From NCBI RefSeq assembly GCF_004357765.1, contig NZ_SMTE01000004.1:310001-374000 (forward strand): a stretch of 64,000 nt of DNA, read 5' to 3'. The position numbers and the translations under genes were made by a program. Source of the DNA: Pseudomonas putida (GTDB lineage: Bacteria > Pseudomonadota > Gammaproteobacteria > Pseudomonadales > Pseudomonadaceae). The notes below the pieces were generated by a model. That model had not been told where the DNA came from, ran no database searches, and was given only the letters and a program-made list of their open reading frames with translations. Numbering within the stretch: position 1 is the first letter of the stretch; the number at the start of each line of letters is the position of its first letter. This document shows, in pieces, positions 18,005 to 25,231 of this stretch.

Positions 18005-18967
18005 CTATTTCGCGATTATTTCCTGGGAGCCATCCTCATGGGCCTTGATGGCCACCGGTAGGATGCTCGGCAAGGCGCGCAACAGAGCATCCGTGTCGTC
18101 GGTGCTGAAGGTGCTGGACAGGCGCAAGCGGGCCACCTTGCCGGGTGCCACGCGCAAGGGCTGGGCACGATAGCGCGAGGTCTCGGCGACCACTTCGGCC
18201 AGCGTTGCGTCGTCGAACACCAGCTTGCCCTGGCGCCAGGCGGTAACGGCGGCAGTATTGACTGCATAAGGCGCCGCCACCACACCCTGGGCATCGATGT
18301 GCGAACCCTGGCCAGCGCTTAATTGCGCCAGCGAGGCGTCCTTGCCCTGGACCCTCACCGACCCCTGCTCCACCGTTACACGGGTGATGGCCGGATCGAG
18401 CCGGACATCGAAGCGGGTGCCGGTCACGGTGACGCTGCCCTGGGCGGTGTCGACCACGAACGGCCGGTTGCCGTCGTGGGCGACGACGAACATTGCCTCA
18501 CCGGCATCCAGGTGGATGCGCCGACGCGCGCCGCTGAAATCGACGCGCATTCGCGTAGCGCCATTGAGATCCAGCCGAGTGCCATCCGGCAGTTCGACCT
18601 GGCGCCGCTCGCCGAAGGCGGTCTGCAAGAAATCCTGGTGATTGCGCTTCTGGTACTCCCAACCGCCCCAGCCAAGGCCCAGAGCCAGCAGCGCGACGCT
18701 GGCCGCCAGCGCCTGGCGCAAGAAACGCCGGCGTGGCAACTGCTGCACCGGGTCCGCCTGGCACAGTGCCTCGAGCCGCTGGCGCCCAAGCAGATCGGCG
18801 GCTTGCCAGAGCCGCAGCAGTTGCTGGTACTCCTGCGCGTGCAGCGGGTCGGTCGCCAACCACGCCTGCAAACCGGCCTGCAGCGCGGCATCGTTCGGCG
18901 CGTCCTGCACGCGGGCGAACCATTGCGCCGCCTGCTCGCGGACCGTCTCGGTACCGTGCTGTTTCAT
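18005..18967 (-). CDS. fecR: FecR-family anti-sigma factor / transmembrane signal transducer
   Basis: This is a 320-residue inner-membrane regulator. The N-terminal 80 residues are the cytoplasmic sigma-binding part (VREQAAQWFARVQDAPNDAA, HAQEYQQLLRLWQAADLL). A single membrane helix follows (ALAASVALLALGLGWGGW), then the periplasmic FecR domain (RRQVELPDGTRLDLNGATRMRV, IHLDAGEAMFVV, VTVTGTRFDVRL) and a C-terminal STN-like segment (AQPLRVAPGKVARLRLSSTF). The ATG at 18967 has AGGAG eight bases upstream; an ATG at 18988, overlapping the fecI stop, would add seven residues. It relays the FecA-like receptor's state to the adjacent sigma factor. Confidence 0.9.
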   Translation of the reverse strand: MKQHGTETVREQAAQWFARVQDAPNDAALQAGLQAWLATDPLHAQEYQQLLRLWQAADLLGRQRLEALCQADPVQQLPRRRFLRQALAASVALLALGLGWGGWEYQKRNHQDFLQTAFGERRQVELPDGTRLDLNGATRMRVDFSGARRRIHLDAGEAMFVVAHDGNRPFVVDTAQGSVTVTGTRFDVRLDPAITRVTVEQGSVRVQGKDASLAQLSAGQGSHIDAQGVVAAPYAVNTAAVTAWRQGKLVFDDATLAEVVAETSRYRAQPLRVAPGKVARLRLSSTFSTDDTDALLRALPSILPVAIKAHEDGSQEIIAK

Positions 18968-18984
18968 GGAAAGGGTCTCCTGCC

Positions 18985-19473
18985 TCATCTCGCCGACACA
19001 TCCAGGTGCTCACGCAGATGCCGGAGCGTGCGGATCATATACTTTTCGACCATGTTCTTGGACAAACCCATGCGCTCGGCGATCTCGGCCTGGGTCAGGC
19101 CCTCGAGCTTCTGCCAGACGAATACCCGGCGGCAGTTCAGCGGCAGCTCGGCCAGCGCTCGCTCGACACTGTCGGCCAGTTCCAGGGCATGTACATAGGC
19201 TTCTGGGTCATCGCTGGCACCGCGCTCCTCATCCAAGGCTTCGCGCTCCAGGGCCTGGCGCCGGTCCTCGCGGCGAAAACCATCCACGGCGATATTACGC
19301 GCCGTCTGGTGCAGGTAGGCCCGTGGCTGGTCGACCTGTTCGCGCGAGGTTTCCAGCACTCGGACGAAGGCATCGTGGGTGAGGTCTTCGGCCTGCTGAC
19401 GACTGCGCAGTTTGCGCGTCCAGGTGCCGATCAGCTCATGGTAATGGTCGAGGAAGCCTTTGTGTCCAGCCAC
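18985..19473 (-). CDS. fecI: FecI-type ECF RNA polymerase sigma factor
   Basis: This is a 162-residue extracytoplasmic-function sigma factor. Region 2 is visible at LIGTWTRKLRSRQQAEDLTHDAFVRV and PRAYLHQTARNIAVDGFRR, and region 4 at LPLNCRRVFVWQKLEGLTQAEIAERMGLSKNMVEKYMIRTL. These are the iron-starvation sigma (FecI/PvdS/FpvI) hallmarks. The start is GTG. It would direct transcription of the FecA-like receptor gene when the receptor is loaded. A candidate Fur box lies 37-51 bases upstream (19510-19524), fitting iron control. Confidence 0.92.
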   Translation of the reverse strand: MAGHKGFLDHYHELIGTWTRKLRSRQQAEDLTHDAFVRVLETSREQVDQPRAYLHQTARNIAVDGFRREDRRQALEREALDEERGASDDPEAYVHALELADSVERALAELPLNCRRVFVWQKLEGLTQAEIAERMGLSKNMVEKYMIRTLRHLREHLDVSAR

Positions 19474-19509
19474 GGGAAGTGTCGTCAGGGAGGCAGATGA
19501 GGGTGCGAA

Positions 19510-19524
19510 TAGTAATGTTTCTCA
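19510..19524 (-). promoter_or_regulatory. Candidate Fur box upstream of fecI-like gene
   Basis: Read on the minus strand the 15 bases are TGAGAAACATTACTA, which match the TGATAAT-N-ATTATCA Fur consensus at 10 of 14 defined positions. The spot (37-51 bases before the sigma-factor GTG) is where a promoter would lie. Iron-starvation sigma genes are normally Fur-repressed, so context raises the odds, but the match is only moderate. Confidence 0.4.
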
Positions 19525-19977
19525 TCAAAGGCAGCAAATCCGTCCATCAGTAACAAAAAATTTATCGTCTTTTTTGCGCGCTTGGGCGTCGCAGGTCCGT
19601 GGCCATAAATATGAACACTTGAGGCCTTTTCCCGGATAACCCGGTTGCCACCTGTAGCGTGTGAGGCCCTTGAGACGGGCATGTCCGCAGAGGCTACGAA
19701 CCGCTCCATTCCACAATTTTTTACGCTTGAAAGCCGCGATGGAACGTCAGGTAGTCACATCGGTCGGTTATTCAAATGGCTGGTCGTCGATCCGCGACGA
19801 TCGTGCCCGGATTGCCTGTTGATTCTGCATTCTTCACGCCCTAAAGTGCGCGCCGAACGTCCATGCTGGAAACGATCCATCCGGCTCAAGTACTGAGTAG
19901 GCGAACCAAAGTGGGGATACGGAGGACGTTCAGTTGCAGCCACTTAAACTTTCAGTTTGCCCATGGAGTCCCTGAGC
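19525..19977. other. Long non-coding stretch upstream of speC
   Basis: About 450 bases separate the sigma-factor promoter region from speC. Short open frames on both strands here (for example 19485-19709 minus, 19645-19896 plus) lack ribosome-binding sites and family resemblance, so I do not call genes. There are AT-rich patches (around 19553-19575 and 19718-19726) and GC-rich segments that could fold. It could hold a small RNA or a long speC leader; nothing here matches a motif I recognise. Confidence 0.4.
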
Positions 19978-21141
19978 ATGTCGATCCAGGTCGAAGACTA
20001 TTTCGCACGTGAAACCTTCCAGAAAATGAAGGCGTTCGCCGACAAGCAGGAAACCCCGTTCGTACTCATCGACACCCAGATGATCAGCCAGGCCTACGAC
20101 GACCTGCGTGCAGGTTTCGAATTCGCCAAGGTCTACTACGCAGTCAAGGCCAACCCGGCCGTCGAGATCATCGACCTGCTCAAGGACAAAGGCTCGAACT
20201 TCGACATCGCCTCGATCTATGAGCTGGACAAGGTGATGAACCAGGGTGTAAGCGCCGATCGCATCAGTTACGGCAACACCATCAAGAAATCCAAGGACAT
20301 CCGCTACTTCTACGAGAAAGGCGTTCGCCTGTACGCCACCGACTCCGAAGCCGACCTGCGCAACATCGCCAAGGCCGCTCCGGGCTCGAAAGTGTACGTG
20401 CGCATCCTCACCGAAGGCTCCACCACTGCCGACTGGCCGCTGTCGCGCAAGTTCGGCTGCCAGACCGACATGGCCATGGACCTGCTGATCCTCGCCCGCG
20501 ACCTGGGCCTGGTGCCTTATGGCGTGTCGTTCCACGTCGGTTCCCAGCAGCGCGACATCAGCGTCTGGGATGCGGCCATCGCCAAGGTCAAGGTGATCTT
20601 CGAGCGCCTGAAGGACGAAGACGGCATCGAATTGAAGATGATCAACATGGGTGGTGGCTTCCCGGCCAACTACATCACCCGTACCAACAGCCTCGAGACC
20701 TATGCCGAGGAAATCATCCGCTTCCTGAAGGAAGACTTCGGTGACGACCTGCCGGAAATCATCCTCGAACCTGGCCGTTCGCTGATCGCCAACGCCGGTA
20801 TCCTGGTCAGTGAAGTGGTGCTGGTCGCCCGCAAGTCGCGCACTGCGGTCGAGCGTTGGGTCTACACCGACGTGGGCAAGTTCTCCGGCCTGATCGAAAC
20901 CATGGACGAGTCCATCAAGTTCCCGATCTGGACCGAGAAGAAAGGCGAGATGGAAGAAGTGGTCATCGCCGGCCCGACCTGCGACAGCGCCGACATCATG
21001 TACGAGCACTACAAGTATGGCCTGCCCCTGAACCTGGCCATCGGCGACCGCCTGTACTGGCTGTCGACCGGCGCCTACACCACCAGCTACAGCGCGGTGG
21101 AATTCAACGGCTTCCCGCCGCTGAAGGCGTTCTACCTGTAA
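19978..21141 (+). CDS. speC: Ornithine decarboxylase (fold-type III, PLP)
   Basis: This is a 387-residue PLP enzyme of the eukaryotic-like ornithine/diaminopimelate decarboxylase family; it converts ornithine to putrescine. The PLP lysine is K57 in YYAVKANP, followed by SYGNTIKKSKDI, the HVGSQ motif, the phosphate-binding GGGFP and EPGRS. The catalytic loop is GPTCDSAD with C335 supplied across the dimer. The ATG at 19978 has GGAG 12 bases upstream; an ATG at 19963 would add five residues. Some family members also decarboxylate lysine; the residues I can see do not exclude that. A terminator follows at 21148-21175. Confidence 0.93.
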   Translation: MSIQVEDYFARETFQKMKAFADKQETPFVLIDTQMISQAYDDLRAGFEFAKVYYAVKANPAVEIIDLLKDKGSNFDIASIYELDKVMNQGVSADRISYGNTIKKSKDIRYFYEKGVRLYATDSEADLRNIAKAAPGSKVYVRILTEGSTTADWPLSRKFGCQTDMAMDLLILARDLGLVPYGVSFHVGSQQRDISVWDAAIAKVKVIFERLKDEDGIELKMINMGGGFPANYITRTNSLETYAEEIIRFLKEDFGDDLPEIILEPGRSLIANAGILVSEVVLVARKSRTAVERWVYTDVGKFSGLIETMDESIKFPIWTEKKGEMEEVVIAGPTCDSADIMYEHYKYGLPLNLAIGDRLYWLSTGAYTTSYSAVEFNGFPPLKAFYL

Positions 21142-21147
21142 TGCACG

Positions 21148-21175
21148 ACGGGGCCGAAAGGCCCCGTCTTCTTTT
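21148..21175 (+). terminator. Rho-independent terminator of speC
   Basis: ACGGGGCC-GAAA-GGCCCCGT forms a perfect 8-bp stem with a GAAA tetraloop, followed by CTTCTTTT. It begins seven bases after the speC stop. Confidence 0.9.
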
Positions 21176-21191
21176 GTGAATCTTTCCCGGC

Positions 21192-21217
21192 CTCTTAGCG
21201 GGCAAGCCCGCTAAGAG
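21192..21217. repeat. REP-like palindrome between speC and the Sel1 gene
   Basis: CTCTTAGCGGG and CCCGCTAAGAG form an 11-bp perfect stem around CAAG, a variant of the REP core GCGGGCAAGCCCGC. It lies 17 bases before the end of the converging Sel1-repeat gene and can serve as its terminator. Confidence 0.7.
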
Positions 21218-21233
21218 ACCAGTACAGACAACC

Positions 21234-21983
21234 TCACTCGCCGCGCCGTTCCAGCTCCTCGGCATAGCGGCCCGCGAAGGCCATCAGCACAGGCCCTGCC
21301 TTCTGCAAAGTCACCAAGGCAGCGCGCAGGAAATTGCCATTGCCCTCCACCCTGGCCTTCTCCAGCCAAGGCGCGGCCTCACTTACCTGACCGCGCTCGA
21401 CCAATACCATCGCCAAGCTGAACATCCCGCGGAAGTCCCCCGCCTCGGCCGAACGTCGGTACCAGCGTACCGCTCGCGCCGGGCTGGGCGCGGTGGCAAT
21501 GCCCTGTTCCAGGTAACGCCCGTACAGGTTCATCGACTTGGCATGGCCCAGATGCGCACCTTTCTCATAGCAGACCAATGCCTGCGCCTGGTTGGCCGGC
21601 ACGCCCCGTCCGGTGGCGAGCAGGTTGCCAAGGTTGTACAGCCCCCAATCGAGGCCGGCATCAGCCGCACGGGCGTAATGGATGGCCGCCTGGGACAGGT
21701 TGGTCTCGCCGCCCCAGCCATGCTCCAGGCACCGCCCAAGCATGTTGTGCGCCATGGCGTTGCCACGCTGCGCGGCGATGCCGAACCAGCGCCGTGCGAC
21801 GCTGCAGTCCTGCTCGATGCCGCGACCATCAAGCAGGATCTGTCCGAGCAACAGCTGCGCCTCGACCACCCCCTGCCCCGCTGCCGCCAGGATCGCCTGG
21901 GCAGCCCTGCCCGGACTGCCTTCGAGCATGGCCTTCAGCTCGGCGATATCCACCACTTGCTCACGACGCAACGGATAGGACAC
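21234..21983 (-). CDS. Sel1-like repeat protein linked to piuC
   Basis: This is a 249-residue protein made mostly of Sel1/TPR-like repeats. Successive units are visible as AQLLLGQILLDGRGIEQDCSVARRWFGIAA, AHNMLGRCLEHGWGGETNLSQAAIHYARAA, GLYNLGNLLATGRGVPANQAQALVCYEKGA and SMNLYGRYLEQG...AVRWYRRSA (repeats at about 40-185). Such solenoids mediate protein contacts. There is no signal peptide, so it is probably cytoplasmic. The start is GTG three bases after the piuC stop, with GAGG upstream, so it is translated with piuC. Its role in iron uptake is unknown. Confidence 0.85.
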   Translation of the reverse strand: MSYPLRREQVVDIAELKAMLEGSPGRAAQAILAAAGQGVVEAQLLLGQILLDGRGIEQDCSVARRWFGIAAQRGNAMAHNMLGRCLEHGWGGETNLSQAAIHYARAADAGLDWGLYNLGNLLATGRGVPANQAQALVCYEKGAHLGHAKSMNLYGRYLEQGIATAPSPARAVRWYRRSAEAGDFRGMFSLAMVLVERGQVSEAAPWLEKARVEGNGNFLRAALVTLQKAGPVLMAFAGRYAEELERRGE

Positions 21984-21986
21984 GGG

Positions 21987-22667
21987 TCAAACCTCGGCCC
22001 AGCGGCGCAGCAGATTGTGATAGGTGCCGGTCAACTGCAGCAATGAAGGATGATCAGGCACATCGGTCGCCAGTTGCTGGATGGCCGTGTCCATCTCGAA
22101 CAGCAGCGCGCGCTGGCTGTCCTCGCGAATCAGGCTCTGGGTCCAGAAGAATGCCGCATAACGAGCGCCACGGGTCACCGGATTGACCTTGTGCAGGCTG
22201 GTGCCGGGGTACAGCACCAGATCACCCGCAGCCAACTTCACCTGCTGCACGCCGAAGGTATCGTGGATCACCAGCTCGCCGCCGTCGTAGCTCTGCGGAT
22301 CGCTGAGGAACAACGTCGAGGAAAGGTCGGTACGCACCCGTTCGGCGCTACCCTTGGGCTGGCGCAGGGCATTGTCGATGTGGAAATCGAAACTACCGCC
22401 CTCGCGGTAGCAGTTGATCAGCGGCGGAAACACCTTGTGCGGCAGGGCAGCCGACATGAAGCGTGGATTGCGCCACAGGCGTTCGATGAGCGCACTGCCG
22501 ATTTCCTTGGCCAAGGCGTGCCCTTCGGGAAGCTGCAGGTTGTACTTGGCCTTGGCCGATTGATACCCGGCCGTGGCCTTGCCATCTGCCCAGTCGGCCT
22601 GTTCGAGAGCCTCGCGGATACGCACGAGTTCAGCGTCGTCGAACAAGCCGGGGATGTGAAGCAGCAT
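21987..22667 (-). CDS. piuC: PKHD-type Fe(II)/2-oxoglutarate hydroxylase PiuC
   Basis: This is a 226-residue dioxygenase of the PiuC/YbiX family. The iron-binding triad is present: H96 and D98 in FDFHIDNA, and H159 in GTSLHKV. R169 ([11 protein letters not shown]) is placed to bind 2-oxoglutarate. The N-terminus [10 protein letters not shown] and [11 protein letters not shown]-type segment match the family. It lies divergent from the TonB-dependent receptor piuA, the usual pairing in pseudomonads and enterics. Its substrate is not established; a role in siderophore-linked iron acquisition is inferred from the pairing. Confidence 0.93.
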   Translation of the reverse strand: MLLHIPGLFDDAELVRIREALEQADWADGKATAGYQSAKAKYNLQLPEGHALAKEIGSALIERLWRNPRFMSAALPHKVFPPLINCYREGGSFDFHIDNALRQPKGSAERVRTDLSSTLFLSDPQSYDGGELVIHDTFGVQQVKLAAGDLVLYPGTSLHKVNPVTRGARYAAFFWTQSLIREDSQRALLFEMDTAIQQLATDVPDHPSLLQLTGTYHNLLRRWAEV

Positions 22668-22763
22668 GGCGGCGGCACCGTAAGAATCTGTTAAGGCGCC
22701 AATGATATTGATTCCCTTTTACGTCACACAAGTCCTTTTGCGACCTTTGACGTTTCAGCAGAT

Positions 22764-22840
22764 GTAAACCGGAAAGGTAAATTGTAAAGATTGTAAATTC
22801 TTCACGAATGGTAACTAATCTCAATTGTGACTTACAATTG
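22764..22840. promoter_or_regulatory. Repeat-rich operator region between piuC and piuA
   Basis: The divergent 221-base intergenic region contains GTAAA four times on the plus strand (22764, 22777, 22784, 22793), two as TTGTAAA nine bases apart. A perfect interrupted palindrome follows, CAATTGT-N5-ACAATTG, at 22822-22840. Direct repeats of this kind are bound by OmpR-type response regulators, and the palindrome could be an operator of a dimeric regulator. I do not see a good 19-bp Fur consensus. The protein that binds is unknown. Confidence 0.5.
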
Positions 22841-22888
22841 CTTACATTAACATCCGCGGCCTTCACACCTTGGGGAAGGTCTACAACA

Positions 22889-25129
22889 ATGACTCACGTA
22901 CCATCTGCAGCAGCTTCGCCCCGCCGGATCGCCTCGGCGATCGGCGTTGCCATCTCTGCCGCATCTTCTGGGCAAATGGCCCTGGCTGCCGACGCCGACA
23001 ACAGCGCCGTGGTATCGCTGGACGCCACCAGCGTCAATGCGACCGAAGATGTCAGCCGCTACAAGACTGACGTCTCCAGCTCGAAAAAATACACCGCGCC
23101 CCTGCGCGAGACGCCCAAGAGCGTTACCGTCATTCCCCAACAGGTGATCCGCGACACGGCTGCCACCAGCCTGGTGGATGCGCTACGCACCACGCCAGGC
23201 ATCACCTTTGGTGCCGGTGAGGGTGGCAACCCGGCTGGAGACCGTCCAATCATCCGCGGCTTCAACGCCGAGAGCGATGTGTTCGTCGATGGCATGCGCG
23301 ATGTCGCATCGCAGAGCCGCGAGATCTTCAACGTCGAGTCGATCGAAGTGAGCAAGGGCCCCGGTTCGGCATTCACCGGCGCTGGCTCGACCGGCGGCAG
23401 CCTCAACCTGGTGACCAAGACCGCCAAGCTCGGTGACAGCTACAACGGCGGTTTCACCTGGGGCTCGGACCAGACCAAGCGCACCACCCTGGACCTGAAC
23501 AAGCAGCTCACCGACACCGCAGCGTTGCGCTTGAACCTCATGAAGCATGAAGCCAATGTCGCCGGCCGTGACGACGTGGATGTCAGCCGCTGGGGTGTCG
23601 CCCCGTCGTTCGCCTTCGGCCTGGGCACCGACACCCGCGTGACGGTCGGCTACTACCACCTCAAGACCGACGATATGCCCGACTACGGCATTCCATTGAA
23701 CCGCAGCGCCGATCGCAGCAAGTACAACGTCGACGGTCCCGCCCATGTCGATCGCGACAATTTCTACGGTTTGAACGATCGCGACTACCGCAAGACCAGC
23801 AACGACAGCGGCACGATCCGCATCGAACACGACCTGAACGAAAACCTCACGCTGTCCAACAGCTTCCGCATGTCGCGCTCGACGCTCGACTACATCGTCA
23901 CCAACCCGGACGATAGCAAGGGCAACGTGGCCAACGGTACGGTGTATCGCGCGACGAAGAACCGCAACTCCACTTCCAAGGGCTGGGTCAACCAGACCGA
24001 CCTGAGCGCCAAGTTCAATACCGGCTTCATCGAGCACAGCCTGGTGACCGGCCTGGAGTTCACCTACACCGATACCCACAACCGGGGTTACAGCATCACT
24101 TCGGCAGCCGGCACCGGCACCGTCTGCACCCCAGCGTTGCTGGCCTCGGGCGACTGCACCAGCCTGTACGATCCGTCGCCGGACGACAGCTGGTCGGGCA
24201 CCATCGCCGACAGCAAGGCATTCACCGATACCGACACCAAGACCAGCGCGGCGTATGTGTTCGATACCCTGACCTTCAATGACCAATGGTCGCTGAATCT
24301 GGGTCTGCGCTACGACGACTATCAGACCAAGTCCAGTGGCTACAGCAACGGTGGACGAGGTTCGGTAGCAGGCGAGTTCTCTCGCGAGAACAACGCACAC
24401 CTGTGGAACTACCAGGTCGGCGTGGTCTACAAGCCCCTGCCCAACGGCAGCATCTATGCGGCCTGGTCGACCTCGAGCAACCCATCTGGCGAATCCAGCG
24501 GCAACGGCGGCCTGGAACTGGCCACCAACAACAGCAACCTGGACCCGGAACGCAACCGCAACTACGAAATCGGCACCAAGTGGGACTTCTTCGACGAGAA
24601 CCTGTCGCTGACCGCCGCGCTGTTCCGTACCGACAAGACCAACGCCCGGGTTACCGACCCCGACAATGCGACCTACCAGGTCCTGGACGGTGAGCAACGT
24701 GTACAGGGCGTGGAGCTGACCTACTCGGGTAACCTGACCAGCAAGTGGAAGGTCTACGGCGGCTATACCTACATGGAAAGCGAGATCGTCAAGACCACCA
24801 CTGCGGCCAACGAAGGCAATCACATGCCGAGCACGCCACGCAACAACTTCACCTTCTGGTCGACCTACGACATCGTTCCACAGCTGACCATCGGCGCCGG
24901 TGCCACGTTCGTCGACTCGCGCTTCGGTGATGAAGCCAACTCGGTGGAAGTGCCTTCCTACTGGCGCTACGACGCCATGGCCACCTATCGCCTGACCAAG
25001 AACGTCGACCTGCAGCTCAACGTGCAGAACCTGACCGACAAGCGTTACTTCGATCAGGTCTTCGCCCCGCATTATGCTCACGTTGCCCCAGGACGTACCG
25101 CCCTGATGAGCGCGAACTTCCACTTCTGA
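22889..25129 (+). CDS. piuA: Catecholate-type TonB-dependent siderophore receptor PiuA (Fiu-like)
   Basis: This is a 746-residue outer-membrane receptor from the ATG at 22889, which has GGGGAAGG upstream; an earlier in-frame start at 22808 gives an implausible N-terminus. A signal region (IASAIGVAISAASSGQMALA) is followed by KYTAPLRETPKSVTVIPQQV, the plug with DALRTTPGITFGAGEGGNPA and GDRPIIRGFNAESDVFVDGM, and FTGAGSTGGSLNLVTK. The barrel ends NLTDKRYFDQVFAPHYAHVA and FHF. These match the Fiu/PiuA family that imports ferric catecholates and sideromycin-type compounds. There is no STN domain, so no surface signalling. A strong terminator follows. Confidence 0.92.
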   Translation: MTHVPSAAASPRRIASAIGVAISAASSGQMALAADADNSAVVSLDATSVNATEDVSRYKTDVSSSKKYTAPLRETPKSVTVIPQQVIRDTAATSLVDALRTTPGITFGAGEGGNPAGDRPIIRGFNAESDVFVDGMRDVASQSREIFNVESIEVSKGPGSAFTGAGSTGGSLNLVTKTAKLGDSYNGGFTWGSDQTKRTTLDLNKQLTDTAALRLNLMKHEANVAGRDDVDVSRWGVAPSFAFGLGTDTRVTVGYYHLKTDDMPDYGIPLNRSADRSKYNVDGPAHVDRDNFYGLNDRDYRKTSNDSGTIRIEHDLNENLTLSNSFRMSRSTLDYIVTNPDDSKGNVANGTVYRATKNRNSTSKGWVNQTDLSAKFNTGFIEHSLVTGLEFTYTDTHNRGYSITSAAGTGTVCTPALLASGDCTSLYDPSPDDSWSGTIADSKAFTDTDTKTSAAYVFDTLTFNDQWSLNLGLRYDDYQTKSSGYSNGGRGSVAGEFSRENNAHLWNYQVGVVYKPLPNGSIYAAWSTSSNPSGESSGNGGLELATNNSNLDPERNRNYEIGTKWDFFDENLSLTAALFRTDKTNARVTDPDNATYQVLDGEQRVQGVELTYSGNLTSKWKVYGGYTYMESEIVKTTTAANEGNHMPSTPRNNFTFWSTYDIVPQLTIGAGATFVDSRFGDEANSVEVPSYWRYDAMATYRLTKNVDLQLNVQNLTDKRYFDQVFAPHYAHVAPGRTALMSANFHF

Positions 25130-25144
25130 GGTCATGCCCGCGAA

Positions 25145-25174
25145 CCCCGCTCATTCCAGTGAGCGGGGTTTTTT
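25145..25174 (+). terminator. Rho-independent terminator of piuA
   Basis: CCCCGCTCA and TGAGCGGGG form a 9-bp stem around a six-base loop, followed directly by six T. It starts 15 bases after the piuA stop. Confidence 0.9.
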
Positions 25175-25231
25175 CGTATCGAGGCATAATGCACCCCGCG
25201 CAGGACGCGGTAGCGATACAAGGTGATCGAT

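Noticed and set aside
19645-19896. 83-codon open frame upstream of speC
   Set aside because: No ribosome-binding site and no resemblance to any family I know; composition is like random GC-rich sequence.
22764-22797. Short CRISPR-like repeat array
   Set aside because: The GTAAA repeats are five bases long with irregular spacing; no CRISPR repeat-spacer structure and no cas genes.
23183-25135. 650-codon open frame on the minus strand
   Set aside because: Antisense shadow of piuA; residue composition is not protein-like.
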